From the NCBI GenBank assembly GCA_963822485.1, contig CAWGHW010000031.1, forward strand, positions 1-64,000: a stretch of 64,000 nucleotides of DNA. Reading direction: 5' to 3'. Below the pieces are notes generated by a model. It searched no databases, was not told where the DNA came from, and saw only the letters and a list, made by a program, of their open reading frames with translations. Positions within the stretch are counted from its first letter, which is position 1. Each line of letters opens with the position of its first letter. Below are positions 43,771 through 51,750 of this stretch, one piece after another. Made by a program: the position numbers and the translations under genes. Source of the stretch: DASUBV01 sp963822485 (GTDB lineage: Bacteria; Actinomycetota; Actinomycetes; Streptosporangiales; Streptosporangiaceae).

Positions 43771-44275
43771 TCAAGTACTTATGTGGGCGTCGAGCAGCTG
43801 TGCTTCCAGGCCGGCGATGCGCTTGTTCGAGGAAGCGGTTGCTGGACCCGGCGGCTTGCAGGCGTTCTTCCAAGGTGCGGCTGCTGGCGGAAAAGTCGCG
43901 GAGCCGCTGCCTGAGGGAGGCGTTCTCGGCGGGAGCCGCTGGACGGCGTCGGTGTCGTGCTGGCGCTGGGTATATCGCGGAGCTGGCCGAGCAGCTCGCC
44001 CATGCGAGCGCGCTGGGCGCGGATCTCGGCGTGGGCAGTCTTGAGCGCCTGCTCGGTGTTCAGCGCCCGCCGTTGCCAGGACGCCTCGGCCTGGGCGTCG
44101 CGGCCGGCCTGTTCGTCCCGCCGCCCGGTGTCGGCGCGGGTGATGGCGGCGCTGATCAGGTCGCGGGCTGGCCCTCGGCGGCGATGGCTGCGGTGCCGTC
44201 ACCAGCGTGCGCGCTCATCAGGAAGATCTCAGCGACTTGAGCCCGGTCCAGGCGGAGCAAGCCCTCGATCACCGA
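43771..44275 (-). pseudogene. Coiled-coil protein relic, frameshifted
   Basis: Minus-strand segments join to one helical protein: VIEGLLRLDRAQVAEIFLMS, then after a shift near 44165 ARDLISAAITRADTGRRDEQ and RALNTEQALKTAHAEIRAQR ARMGELLGQLRD, and finally RLRDFSASSRTLEERLQAA with RIAGLEAQLLDAHIST. Heptad-like patterns throughout. The type resembles helper proteins of integrative elements, but no named family can be assigned. Confidence 0.35.
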
Positions 44276-44289
44276 TCCGCGGAGGTTGA

Positions 44290-44544
44290 GGAGGCTTGTC
44301 CGAGCGCAGCCGCGCTGCGTTCAGGCCGGGCATGGCGTCACCCAGGAGCATCGGGAGAAACAGGAATGCCTGGTAGCGGAACATGATCCTGGACGGGTCC
44401 CGGCTAGCGCTGCCTGGACAGCGGTCGTCGCCAGCCGTCGGCGGTCAATGCGCTCTCGACTATCGACGCACCTGACGGCAATGCCTCGTTGCCTGGCAGC
44501 GCCCACGTCAATCCCGAGCGTCGTACCTGGCCCGTCGAGCTCCT
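44290..44544. other. No secure gene
   Basis: A minus-strand frame near 44390 reads RYQAFLFLPMLLGDAMPGLN, faintly like a membrane desaturase segment, but the match is short and unsupported. Left without assignment. Confidence 0.25.
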
Positions 44545-44727
44545 TCCCGGTCACCTCGAGCTGGTGCCGTCAGGCGCCGGCACGACCGTAAGGTTTACCG
44601 AGACCGGGTTCCGCGAACGGGCTGGGAGGTGACTGTACTTCAGGCCGCGTATGGCGAGCACGCTGAAGCCTGGGATCGGTTCCTCGCCCAGCTGGGGGAG
44701 TACGTCGCCCGGCTCGTCTCGGCCTGA
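44545..44727 (+). pseudogene. SRPBCC/AHSA1-domain protein, C-terminal relic
   Basis: LELVPSGAGTTVRFTETGFR ER, then after a shift near 44627 WEVTVLQAAYGEHAEAWDRF and LAQLGEYVARL are the C-terminal strands and long helix of an AHSA1-like START-domain protein. The stop overlaps the ATG of the next relic in TGATG. It is the same gene order as the better copy at 48647-49433. Confidence 0.55.
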
Positions 44728-44965
44728 TGGCCGCAGTCGACGACGATCTCCGATCGGCGATCGCGATCCCGCCCGGCGGCGGATGCTCGACCTCCTCTTG
44801 GCCAGCGGTGTCGCTACCGCAACGTCGCTGAGCTAGCAGCTGCCGGTAACTCGGCAGGCATCTGCTCGTCCTGGACCAGGCCGGACTCGTGCACGGGATC
44901 ACCACTGGGCGGGAGCGTCGTGCAACCATCGATTGCGCCAAACTGAGAGTGTTGGCTAGTCTTTT
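44727..44965 (+). pseudogene. ArsR-family regulator relic (SRPBCC-linked type)
   Basis: ATG at 44727 gives MAAVDDDLRSAIA; the next frame gives DPARRRMLDLLLASGVATAT SLS, an in-frame TAG at 44834 where Gln fits, then QLPVT; a further shift gives RQAVSKHLLVLDQ-like sequence and GLVHGITTGRERRATID. This is a complete ArsR winged helix in at least three frames. Homologous to the intact ArsR at 49089. Confidence 0.55.
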
Positions 44966-44966
44966 A

Positions 44967-44983
44967 CGCAACCTAAGGTTGCG
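44967..44983. promoter_or_regulatory. Inverted repeat, probable ArsR/MarR-type operator
   Basis: CGCAACC-TAA-GGTTGCG, seven-base arms with three-base spacer, followed by AGGAG and a GTG at 45001. The arms share GCAAC/GTTGC with the operator at 48549-48567 in front of the second SRPBCC-ArsR copy. Confidence 0.5.
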
Positions 44984-45000
44984 AAGTCAGGAGAGACTCA

Positions 45001-45163
45001 GTGGAATACGCCAGCATCGAGCGCCTCCAGCCCATCAGGCAGATCGCCGAGAGACCATCCAGAAGAACGGAGAGCGCCCTGGCTGACTCCTGCACCGCAG
45101 ATCGATCCGGTCGCGGAGCCAGCGCCACAATCGCGGAGCAGCCCCGGCAGACTGGAGCCTGCG
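45001..45163 (+). other. Possible start of a lost gene
   Basis: GTG at 45001 has AGGAG and the operator upstream and reads EYASIERLQPIRQIAERPSR, but homology cannot be seen and the frame runs through the cupin gene out of phase. Probably the head of a gene whose body was deleted. Confidence 0.25.
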
Positions 45164-45475
45164 ATGAGTATCTCGCTTCCGGGCCAGGCCCCAACCTCAG
45201 CTCAGAGGCCCCAGCACGCAACGATCGTGGATCCCGATGTGCACCAGGTCCTGCTCGAGAACGAGCACGTCCGGGTGATCCATGCGCGCGCCTCGCACGG
45301 CCAGGAAAGCGCGATGCACTCGCACTCGCCGACGCTCGTGGCCAACCTCGGCTCCGGGTGACAGAAGGTGACCTGGGCGGACGGCACGACGCAGATCGCG
45401 GATCTGAACCCCGGCGCGGTCATCTGGCAAGAACACGCTTTCGATCACGCATGGGAGCTGCTGGCCGGCGAGTAA
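45164..45475 (+). pseudogene. Cupin-domain protein with in-frame TGA
   Basis: ATG at 45164 gives VDPDVHQVLLENEHVRVIHA then ESAMHSHSPTLVANLGSG; TGA at 45359 replaces a codon (CGA to TGA is one change), after which the same frame continues VTWADGTTQIADLNPGAVIW QE, DHAWELLAGE and TAA. Together this is one small cupin barrel with HSHS metal ligands and the final WELLAGE. One substitution has silenced it; no selenocysteine context is evident. Confidence 0.68.
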
Positions 45476-45582
45476 CACGACCCTCGTTGAGGTGAGGTCA
45501 GGTCAGCGAACGCCGGAACACAGGTACCACGTGGCAGCCGGTGGCTTCGCCCCAGTACCGGCGGACGTGAGGAGGCTGGTCA

Positions 45583-46272
45583 ATGACGCCACGCAACACT
45601 GGGAGGCCCACCGTGGCAATCGCGATCCTAGGAGATAACCTCGACCACCCCAGCCACCGCGAAATGAACGCACTGATCCCCCGACTGGCTGACGAGTTCG
45701 ACGTCGACGCGCGCTGGGTGCACACAAGCTCCGTCTTCGACCTCGCCGACTTCGACGCGGTATGGCTGATGTCCGGCTCACCCTATGCCGGTGAGGCGGC
45801 CGTCTATTCTGCGCTCGCCCGCGTGCGGGAGCTTCAGATGCCCTTTCTCGGTACCTGCAGCGGCATGCAATACGCCGTGCTGGAGTACCTGCGCAACGTC
45901 CTCGGCGTGTCGGCGACGCACGAAGAGTCGGACGGCGCAGGCGACGACAACTTCGTTGCGGCCCTTACGTGCTCCCTGCAGGGGGCTCAGCGCCTGGTCA
46001 CCCCCGTGCCGGGGACGCGCTTTGCCGGCTGGGTCGCCGGGCCGTTCGCTGGCACCCACTACTGCAGCTATGCGCCGACCCCGGACGCTGTCGGCCTACT
46101 CGAGCGCGCGGGCGTAGTCGTCGGTGCGACCGCTGATGACGCGGGCGCAGAGGTGCTCGAGTTCCTGGGCGGCGGCTTCTACGTCACGAGCATGTTCCAG
46201 CCCCAAGTCGGCGCCTCGATGGGCGCGCCAATCCATCCACTGGTGCGCGAGTTCCTCAAGGCCTCCGGCTGA
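45583..46272 (+). CDS. Class I glutamine amidotransferase-like protein
   Basis: 229 residues; ATG with AGGAGG seven bases upstream. PTVAIAILGDNLDHPSHREM, DAVWLMSGSPYAGEAAVYSA and FLGTCSGMQYAVLEYLRNV show the GATase1 fold with nucleophile Cys in TCSGMQ; it resembles the C-terminal domain of CTP synthase. His and Glu of the triad are plausibly in FQPQVGASMGAPIHPLVREF. Stand-alone domain with no synthetase partner nearby, so its acceptor is unknown. Confidence 0.8.
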   Translation: MTPRNTGRPTVAIAILGDNLDHPSHREMNALIPRLADEFDVDARWVHTSSVFDLADFDAVWLMSGSPYAGEAAVYSALARVRELQMPFLGTCSGMQYAVLEYLRNVLGVSATHEESDGAGDDNFVAALTCSLQGAQRLVTPVPGTRFAGWVAGPFAGTHYCSYAPTPDAVGLLERAGVVVGATADDAGAEVLEFLGGGFYVTSMFQPQVGASMGAPIHPLVREFLKASG

Positions 46273-46489
46273 GATGTCGCCGCCGACCTCGGCCGACATA
46301 GGGCTTGGCGAACGAGTCCTACACGACCTACTCAGGAGGCAGCCTCGTCCCGAACGCGGGATGGGGGTCGGCGCGCAAGCCCGGCCTGGAACGGCGCCGT
46401 GTCGTGCCGGTATCTGGCAGGTATCTCGCTGGCATCTCAGTCAAAATCCGAGTTAGCTCGCTGGCAGGCGTTTCCGGCGGAATGGAATG

Positions 46490-46640
46490 CGGTGGAATTC
46501 GGAATCCTCGGCCCGCTGTGCATGGCAGCCCGCGGCAGGGACCTCGAGCTGCCGCCCATGCAGCGGACAGTCCTGGCGGCGCTGCTCCTGGACGCCAATC
46601 GCATCGTGCCGATGAGCTCACTCATCAGCGCCCTTTGGCG
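46490..46640 (+). pseudogene. SARP/AfsR-type regulator, N-terminal fragment
   Basis: GTG at 46490 reads EFGILGPLCMAARGRDLELP and MQRTVLAALLLDANRIVPMS SLISALW, the start of the OmpR-like DNA-binding domain of streptomycete antibiotic regulatory proteins. At about 46640 it is cut by an IS256 fragment. The remaining 200 or more residues are missing. Confidence 0.6.
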
Positions 46641-46712
46641 TTCCGGACCCGACCACTGGACGCCGGGCCCTATACGTTCGTCGCGGCGGATGCCCTGGTG
46701 TTGTTCTGTCAC
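46641..46712 (+). mobile_element. IS256-family transposase fragment
   Basis: One frame reads FRTRPLDAGPYTFVAADALV L, matching the first catalytic Asp region SRPLDAGPYTFLWIDALTQ of the complete transposase at the right end of the window. Only about 24 residues survive; it is joined directly to the SARP fragment. Confidence 0.6.
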
Positions 46713-46977
46713 GGCTTGGGCGATGGCGGTCGCGCGCGCAGAGGCAGCCAGATGGTTCGACCTCCTGGGTGTGCGCCTCCTCCCGGTAGGGCAGCCTGTC
46801 CAGTTCAGCTTGGAAGTCGGCCGGTCGACGGCGGGGGCAGGCCCGGTGCCTCTGTGCCGCCGGATGCCGGACGCCGAGCTCGGGCTTGCTGATTCATCTT
46901 CATCGTTCATGACTGTCTTACTGTCGAGTTAGGGTCTCGACTCCCGAACGGTCAGCGGGTCGCTGACATCACGGCTC
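46713..46977. other. No recognisable gene
   Basis: Between the IS256 fragment and the end of the exporter gene. A plus-strand frame continues to 46932 without homology; nothing can be supported. Confidence 0.35.
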
Positions 46978-48497
46978 TTACGGCTGTTCCGCGCCGGCCG
47001 CTGGAGCCTTCCGACGGCGGGGCATCAGGCCCGCGGCGACGGGTACCGCGGCCAGCCCCGCGAGTCCGCTTACCCAGATGGCCAGGTGCAGTCCGCTAGT
47101 GAGCGCCGCACCGGTTGCGTAGCCGTCGCGGGCGAGGGTGTGGAAGTGCGAGGCCGCGATGGACGAGGCGACGGCTACGCCGATGGCGCCGCCGAGGTTC
47201 TGGGAGGTGTTGAGCAGGCCGGAGGCGACTCCTGCGTCGCGTTCGGCAACACCGGTGAGAGCGCCGATGGAGATGGGGATGAAGGCGAAGGCGGTCCCGA
47301 TGCCGGCGACGAAGAACGGGCCGGCCAGGTCGGGCCAGAAGCTTCCGCTGGCTGGGGCTTGGGTAGCCCACAGCATCCCGGTGCCGATGAGGGTCATGCC
47401 GAAGGCCATGACCGCCTTGGGGGAGGTCTTCGTGACGAGCTTCTGCGAGAGGCCGGCGAAGGCCAGGGAGGTGACCGACGCAGTCATCCAGGCCGCCCCG
47501 GTGGCAATGGCGGAGAAGCCGAGGACCTGCTGCATGTAGAGCGTGCCCAGGAACACGAAGGTAAAGAAGCTGGTCCCGAGCAGGAAGCCGACGGCGTTCG
47601 ATCCGGCCACGCTGCGGAGCCGGAACAGCGGCAGGGGGAGGAGCGGCGCCTCGACTTGCGTCTCGATGACGAGGAACGCGGCGAGCAGCGCGGCCCCGGC
47701 GGCGAGCATGGCTACGGTCTGGGTGGCTGCCCAGCCGACCTGCGGCGCCTGGGAGATGGCGTAGACGAAGACCAGCAGCGCGGCGGTGATCGACGACAGC
47801 CCCGAAGGGGTCGTAGCGCCGCCGGGCGCTGCCTGCTCGGCTCTCAGGCACCATCTTGCGGAACCAGGATCAGGGCGGCTGCGCCGATGGGGACGTTGAA
47901 GAAGAAGATGTACTGCCAGCCGACGTAGGTGGTGAGGATCCCGCCGGCCAGGAGGCCGATTGTGCCGCCCAGCGCGCCCACTCCGCCCCAGATGCCGAGC
48001 GCCTTGTTGCGCTCGGCCCCTTCGGGGAACATGTTCATCACGATCGACAGGGCGGCGGGGAGCACGAGCGCGGCGCCGAGCCCCTGGATGCCTCGCATCA
48101 CGATCAGGAACGTGTCGGAGGTGGCGAGGCCGCCACCGAGCGAGGCGCCGGTGAAGACGACCAGGCCGGCCATCAGGAGGCGGCGCCGGCCGAGCATGTC
48201 AGCGGCCCGGCCGCCCAGGAGCAGGAAGCCGGCGAAGGTCAGCCCGTAGGCGGTGACCACCCACTGCAGATCGGACTCGGGGAAGTGCAGCCTGCGGCCG
48301 ATGGTGGGCAGGGCGACGTTGACGATAGTGAAGTCCACGATGGTGATGAAGTAGGCCGCCACCAGGAGGGCGAACGCTCGCCAGCGCTGGCCCGGCATCA
48401 GGGGACGCTGCCTGGTCGCGACCTGGGTGGCGAGGCCGACGGCCCGGACACCGGCTGGCGGCGAATCGACCCTCTCAGCCTGCGGGACGTTCTGCAT
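46978..48497 (-). pseudogene. DHA2-family drug exporter (EmrB/QacA type), frameshifts between halves
   Basis: ATG at 48497 with AAGGAGG five bases upstream. N-half: FALLVAAYFITIVDFTIVNV ALP (DHA2 motif C region), QWVVTAYGLTFAGFLLLGGR, RGIQGLGAALVLPAALSIV and WRYIFFFN-like QYIFFFNVPIG. Shifts near 47850 and 47805 separate it from the C-half (SITAALLVFVYAISQAPQVG, then VAMLAAGAALLAAFLVIETQ to VPVAAGLMPRRR). Fourteen helices if joined. Proton-driven multidrug efflux expected. Divergent from the SRPBCC-ArsR genes with a shared operator. Confidence 0.8.
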
Positions 48498-48515
48498 GCC
48501 TTCCTCCTTCTCGAT

Positions 48516-48567
48516 GTGCAACCAGTAGTAGCACGTCCTCTTGAGATAGTGCAACAAGAGGTTGCAC
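48516..48567. promoter_or_regulatory. Operator sites between exporter and SRPBCC-ArsR genes
   Basis: A perfect inverted repeat GTGCAAC-AAGAG-GTTGCAC at 48549-48567 and a third GTGCAAC half-site at 48516-48522, all within the 150-base divergent promoter region. Probably bound by the ArsR protein encoded at 49089 to control both directions. Confidence 0.68.
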
Positions 48568-48646
48568 GTCGTGCCCTGAAGTGCTACCGTGAGTTGCAGA
48601 TGAAGACAGAGTGACCGGAATGCCCGAGGGAAGGACCCGATGACTG

Positions 48647-49092
48647 ATGCCAGGCCTGGCGATTGAGCGGGAGGTTCTGATCGAGGCGCCGCCGGAGGTG
48701 GTGTGGCGCACGATCACCGAGCCTGATCAGATGAGCCTGTGGTTCGCCGACAAGATGGACCTGGTGGTGGAGCCCGGCGCTCACGGCTACATGGGGTTCG
48801 GGGACCAGGGCGGCCCGGTCCTGGTGAAGACGGTCGATCCACCGAATCGCTTCTCGTTCCGCTGGAACCATCCCAGCGGAGAGGAACCAGCGGCGGGCAA
48901 CTCGATGCTGGTCGAGTTCACTCTGACGCCCGAAGGGGCGAACGGACCCGGCTTCGCGTGGTCGAAAGTGGCCACGAGCTGCGCGACTGGCCCGACGAGG
49001 AGAAGCAGCGCTACGCCGACGAGCACCAGGAGGGCTGGGGCGAGTTCCTGGACCGTCTCGACGGAGTGCTCGCGGAGCGCCGGGCGGGATGA
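48647..49092 (+). pseudogene. SRPBCC/AHSA1-domain protein, one frameshift
   Basis: ATG at 48647 (MPGLAIEREVLIEAPPEVVW) then WFADKMDLVVEPGAHGYMGF and NRFSFRWNHPSGEE: the START-like barrel of AHSA1 proteins. In the GGGG run near 48938 one base too many shifts the frame; TRLRVVESGHELRDWPDEEK and EGWGEFLDRLDGVLAERRAG finish the protein one frame over. The natural start could also be the ATG at 48640. The stop overlaps the ArsR ATG by four bases. Confidence 0.78.
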
Positions 49093-49433
49093 CGACGCAG
49101 GCCGATGACGAGCTGTGGTCGGCCATCGGCGATCCCTCCCGCCGCCGGGTCCTCGACCTCCTGGTCAGCAACGGCGAGGCCAGCGCCAGCTGGCTGGCCG
49201 GACAGGTGCCCTTCTCCCGCCAGGCCGTGTCGAAGCATCTGGTCGTGCTCGAACAGGCCGGGCTGGTCAGCCGGCGCAAGCACGGTCGAGAGGTCCTCTA
49301 CCAGGTAGAAGCCGACCGCCTCGACCAGGCCACCCGGGCCATGGCCGACCTCGCCGCGCAATGGGACCAGCGCCTCGCCGCGATCAAGCGGCTCGCCGAA
49401 GTGGCGCACGCAGCAGCAAAGAAGCAGCTGTAA
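49089..49433 (+). CDS. ArsR-family regulator
   Basis: 114 residues. ELWSAIGDPSRRRVLDLLVS then FSRQAVSKHLVVLEQAGLVS RRKHGREVLYQVE is the winged helix; C-terminal helix AAQWDQRLAAIKRLAEVAHA. Belongs to the group always paired with AHSA1/SRPBCC proteins. No metal-binding Cys pair. Likely represses its own operon and the divergent exporter. Confidence 0.9.
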   Translation: MTTQADDELWSAIGDPSRRRVLDLLVSNGEASASWLAGQVPFSRQAVSKHLVVLEQAGLVSRRKHGREVLYQVEADRLDQATRAMADLAAQWDQRLAAIKRLAEVAHAAAKKQL

Positions 49434-49558
49434 GGCCTTGCATGGCCCGCGACACGAGCAGGCGCCAGGATCAGCGCCGGTGATCCGGCGCAGCACCTGG
49501 CACCAGATCCCGCAACCACTCAGTCAATGGACACGAAGAGACAAGGATCCGGTCACTC

Positions 49559-50053
49559 ATGACGACACAATCACCGGGCAGCCACGAAATGAGCACAGCA
49601 AGCACGACGCGACCCGAGCGCGGCTACTCGACGTCGTACACGGTCGAGCAGTCACCGGAGGACGTCTTCGCCGCCATCCTGGACGTCGGCGCCTGGTGGA
49701 CGGGCCAGGTCGAGGGACGTGCCGACGAGCTCGGTGCCGAGTTCACCTACCGGCACCCCCCTCAGCACTACAGCCTCCAGCGCGTGGTCGAGCTCGAGCC
49801 GGGCCGCCGCGTGGTCTGGCGGGTCACCGACAGTCACTTGTCCTTCATCCCGGAGCCGGGTGAGTGGACCGGAACCGAGATCGTGTTCGACATCGTCCCC
49901 GCGGCCGACGGCACCGAGCTGCGGTTCACCCACGTCGGCCTGGTGCCGGATGTCGAGTGCTTCGGCGCGTGCTCCACAGCCTGGCTGCACTACATCAACG
50001 GCAGCCTGCGCAGCCTGATCACCACGGGAGAAGGCCTGCCAGATCCGTGGTGA
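49559..50053 (+). CDS. SRPBCC/AHSA1-domain protein
   Basis: 164 residues; ATG at 49559 behind AAGGATCC, or at 49589. YSTSYTVEQSPEDVFAAILD, WWTGQVEGRADELGAEFTYR, RVVELEPGRRVVWRVTDS and FTHVGLVPDVECFGACSTAW are a full START-like barrel with the terminal helix NGSLRSLITTGEG. Third member of this family in the area and the only undamaged one. Confidence 0.87.
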   Translation: MTTQSPGSHEMSTASTTRPERGYSTSYTVEQSPEDVFAAILDVGAWWTGQVEGRADELGAEFTYRHPPQHYSLQRVVELEPGRRVVWRVTDSHLSFIPEPGEWTGTEIVFDIVPAADGTELRFTHVGLVPDVECFGACSTAWLHYINGSLRSLITTGEGLPDPW

Positions 50054-50214
50054 CCGGCGGCCGGGCGGGCGCCCCACCGAAGGGCGCGTCTCCTTGTCCG
50101 CTGCCACACAAAAGTCGCCACTCACCTGATGAGCATGACGGCGTACCTCGAGACCGGCGAAGGCAGCCCGGCCCCCGCGGCGTGCGCATCGCCTACCCAC
50201 TGAGAGGAAACGAA

Positions 50215-50580
50215 ATGCCCACAATGCCCGCTGGAAGCATCCTGCTCGGAAGCAGCCGAGCCAACCAGCTACGCGATTGGTACCTCAGGGTGCTCGCGCC
50301 CGACCACACCGGAGACGGCCCAATCGTGCTCGGGGACTTGATGCTAGTCATCGACCAGCGAGATGACGTCAGCGACACTAACCCCGAACCAGGCCGATCG
50401 ATCCTCAACTTCCACGTCGACGACTTCGCCCCGTTCGAGGCGCAGCTGAATGCTGCTGGGGTGGATTGGATCGCGGGAGCCACGGACCGCCCCTCCGGCA
50501 GGTTCGCCACATTCAAGGACCCAGACGGCAATTACCTGCAAATAATTCAGTTCTCCAGGCCTCATGCTGACCGAGGTTGA
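50215..50580 (+). CDS. VOC-family (glyoxalase/bleomycin-resistance fold) protein
   Basis: 121 residues; GAGAGGAAACGAA precedes the ATG. Two beta-alpha-beta units: SILLGSSRANQLRDWYLRVL and LNFHVDDFAPFEAQLNAAGV, ending RFATFKDPDGNYLQIIQFS, the standard VOC closing motif. Likely binds a small molecule or metal; function unassigned. Same direction as the SRPBCC gene, so possibly one transcript. Confidence 0.87.
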   Translation: MPTMPAGSILLGSSRANQLRDWYLRVLAPDHTGDGPIVLGDLMLVIDQRDDVSDTNPEPGRSILNFHVDDFAPFEAQLNAAGVDWIAGATDRPSGRFATFKDPDGNYLQIIQFSRPHADRG

Positions 50581-51027
50581 CGCGGAGGTCCGGGCTGTCG
50601 GCCGGCGAACGGCCTGAGGTCCCGGTCTGGCGATTACTGTGGCACCGCGTCGCACCTGACGCATTAGCAGCTCATACGCCCCGATCAGGGCGAAGGACGG
50701 CCAGGCGGCGATGACCCGGCCCGTTAGGGTCGGCTCTGCGACTGCGACGTTAGCGGCCAGGCTCGCCGCGCTGGCTACCACCAGCAGGGCCCAGGGCAGC
50801 ACCCCGCCCCGACCGCCTGAGCGCGAATCGGCAAGCAGCGTAGTCGAGGCGGCCACGATCATGCCGTCCACTGACAACGGCGTGAGGGCGGCTACCCAGC
50901 CGGGCTGCCCGTGCAGTTCCACGAGCATGTGCAAATGAAGGCAGGAGACCGTGCCGGCGATCAGCGCCAGCATCGCCACGCACCCGGTCATAGTCCACCT
51001 GATCCAGCTGTCCGCCGGGCCGCTCAT
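50344..51027 (-). pseudogene. DUF2637 membrane protein, C-terminus replaced
   Basis: Residues 8-125 show four helices: IRWTMTGCVAMLALIAGTVS, LHMLVELHGQPGWVAALTPL SVDGMIVAASTTLLADSR, WALLVVASAASLAANVAVA and RVIAAWPSFALIGAYELLMR. This is the DUF2637 domain found with transfer genes of actinomycete integrative elements and plasmids. After RRGATVIARP the frame runs antisense through the VOC gene to 50344, so the natural DNA-binding tail is lost at about 50600. Confidence 0.65.
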
Positions 51028-51089
51028 GACCGGCCCACGAGGGCGAACTCAGCGGATAGAACGCCAGCGTAGGCCGATGGTCCAAGACG

Positions 51090-51305
51090 CTCCTCGGACA
51101 CGACCCGTATCCCCAACATTGCTCCGTGTGCTCTACATATTTATCCGAGCCGAATGTCACTTCGGCCCGGATTTTTGCTTGTCCGGGCTTGAAGGTGATC
51201 TTGAGCCCGAGCTGATCGTAGACGGCTGCCTTCTCGTCGGGGGTGGCGCCGCGGATGATGTCACGCAGGTCGCCGAGGCTGGTGATGAGCGCGCGGATTC
51301 AGTGA
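51090..51305 (-). pseudogene. Serine recombinase, C-terminal tail relic
   Basis: RIRALITSLGDLRDIIRGAT, PDEKAAVYDQLGLKITFKPG and KIRAEVTFGSDKYVEHTEQC match the last 70 residues of large actinobacterial serine recombinases (the ADPADKAEVYxxLGLxLTYxPG pattern). Nothing of the catalytic or recombinase domain remains. It adjoins the DUF2637 gene. Confidence 0.55.
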
Positions 51306-51343
51306 CACGTGTACCGACAGTGAGGCCTCGCGCAGCCAGATGC
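51306..51343. other. Junction
   Basis: Short gap between the recombinase tail and the next membrane protein; likely a deletion junction. Confidence 0.25.
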
Positions 51344-51705
51344 CTAACCTGACCAGCCCTCGCCCCTCACAAGACACCAGGTCAGTGGCCATGACAGGAT
51401 TATCGGCACCCACAGGCCGGCCAGGAGGACCCGCCGGCGATCAGGCGGGCGCCCCAGGTTGTGGCGGCCATCCCGGCCACGATCAAGCCGGCCATGGCCA
51501 GTAGCGGAAACAGTCTCCTGATGAGCGATGGCCACGGCCGCCCGGCGAGTCCCGCCATGCGGGCGGGCGTCGGTCCGGCAGCGTCGCTGGCGGCACCTGC
51601 AACGGCAGGCGGACAGGCAGGGGCTGCGGGGCAGCCGCCATACCCCGGATCGCCCGCGCTGTCACGGGGCACGAGCTGCTCCGCCTCAGCTGATGGCGAG
51701 ATCAC
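51344..51705 (-). pseudogene. Small membrane protein, one frameshift
   Basis: PWPSLIRRLFPLLAMAGLIV AGMAATTWGARLIAG in one frame continues after a shift near 51430 as RVLLAGLWVPIILSWPLTWC in the next: two helices and a short tail. N-terminal 55 residues are polar, with Pro/Ala. Not recognised. It precedes the ABC exporter genes in the same direction only after a gap. Confidence 0.4.
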
Positions 51706-51750
51706 GTCTGGCCGCCGCTCATCTCATGGCCGTCCGTGATGGGCAGCGTG

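Noticed and set aside
44380..44430. Fatty acid desaturase fragment
   Set aside because: RYQAFLFLPMLL is suggestive, but the match is only a dozen residues and the histidine boxes are absent.
27753..44836. Amber codon reassignment (for example pyrrolysine)
   Set aside because: pafA and other normal genes end in TAG, and all three affected genes have further damage.
45359..45361. Selenocysteine insertion at the TGA within the cupin gene
   Set aside because: Cupins of this type do not use selenocysteine, there is no Cys at this place in the family pattern I know and no SECIS-like hairpin is apparent. A CGA to TGA mutation is simpler.
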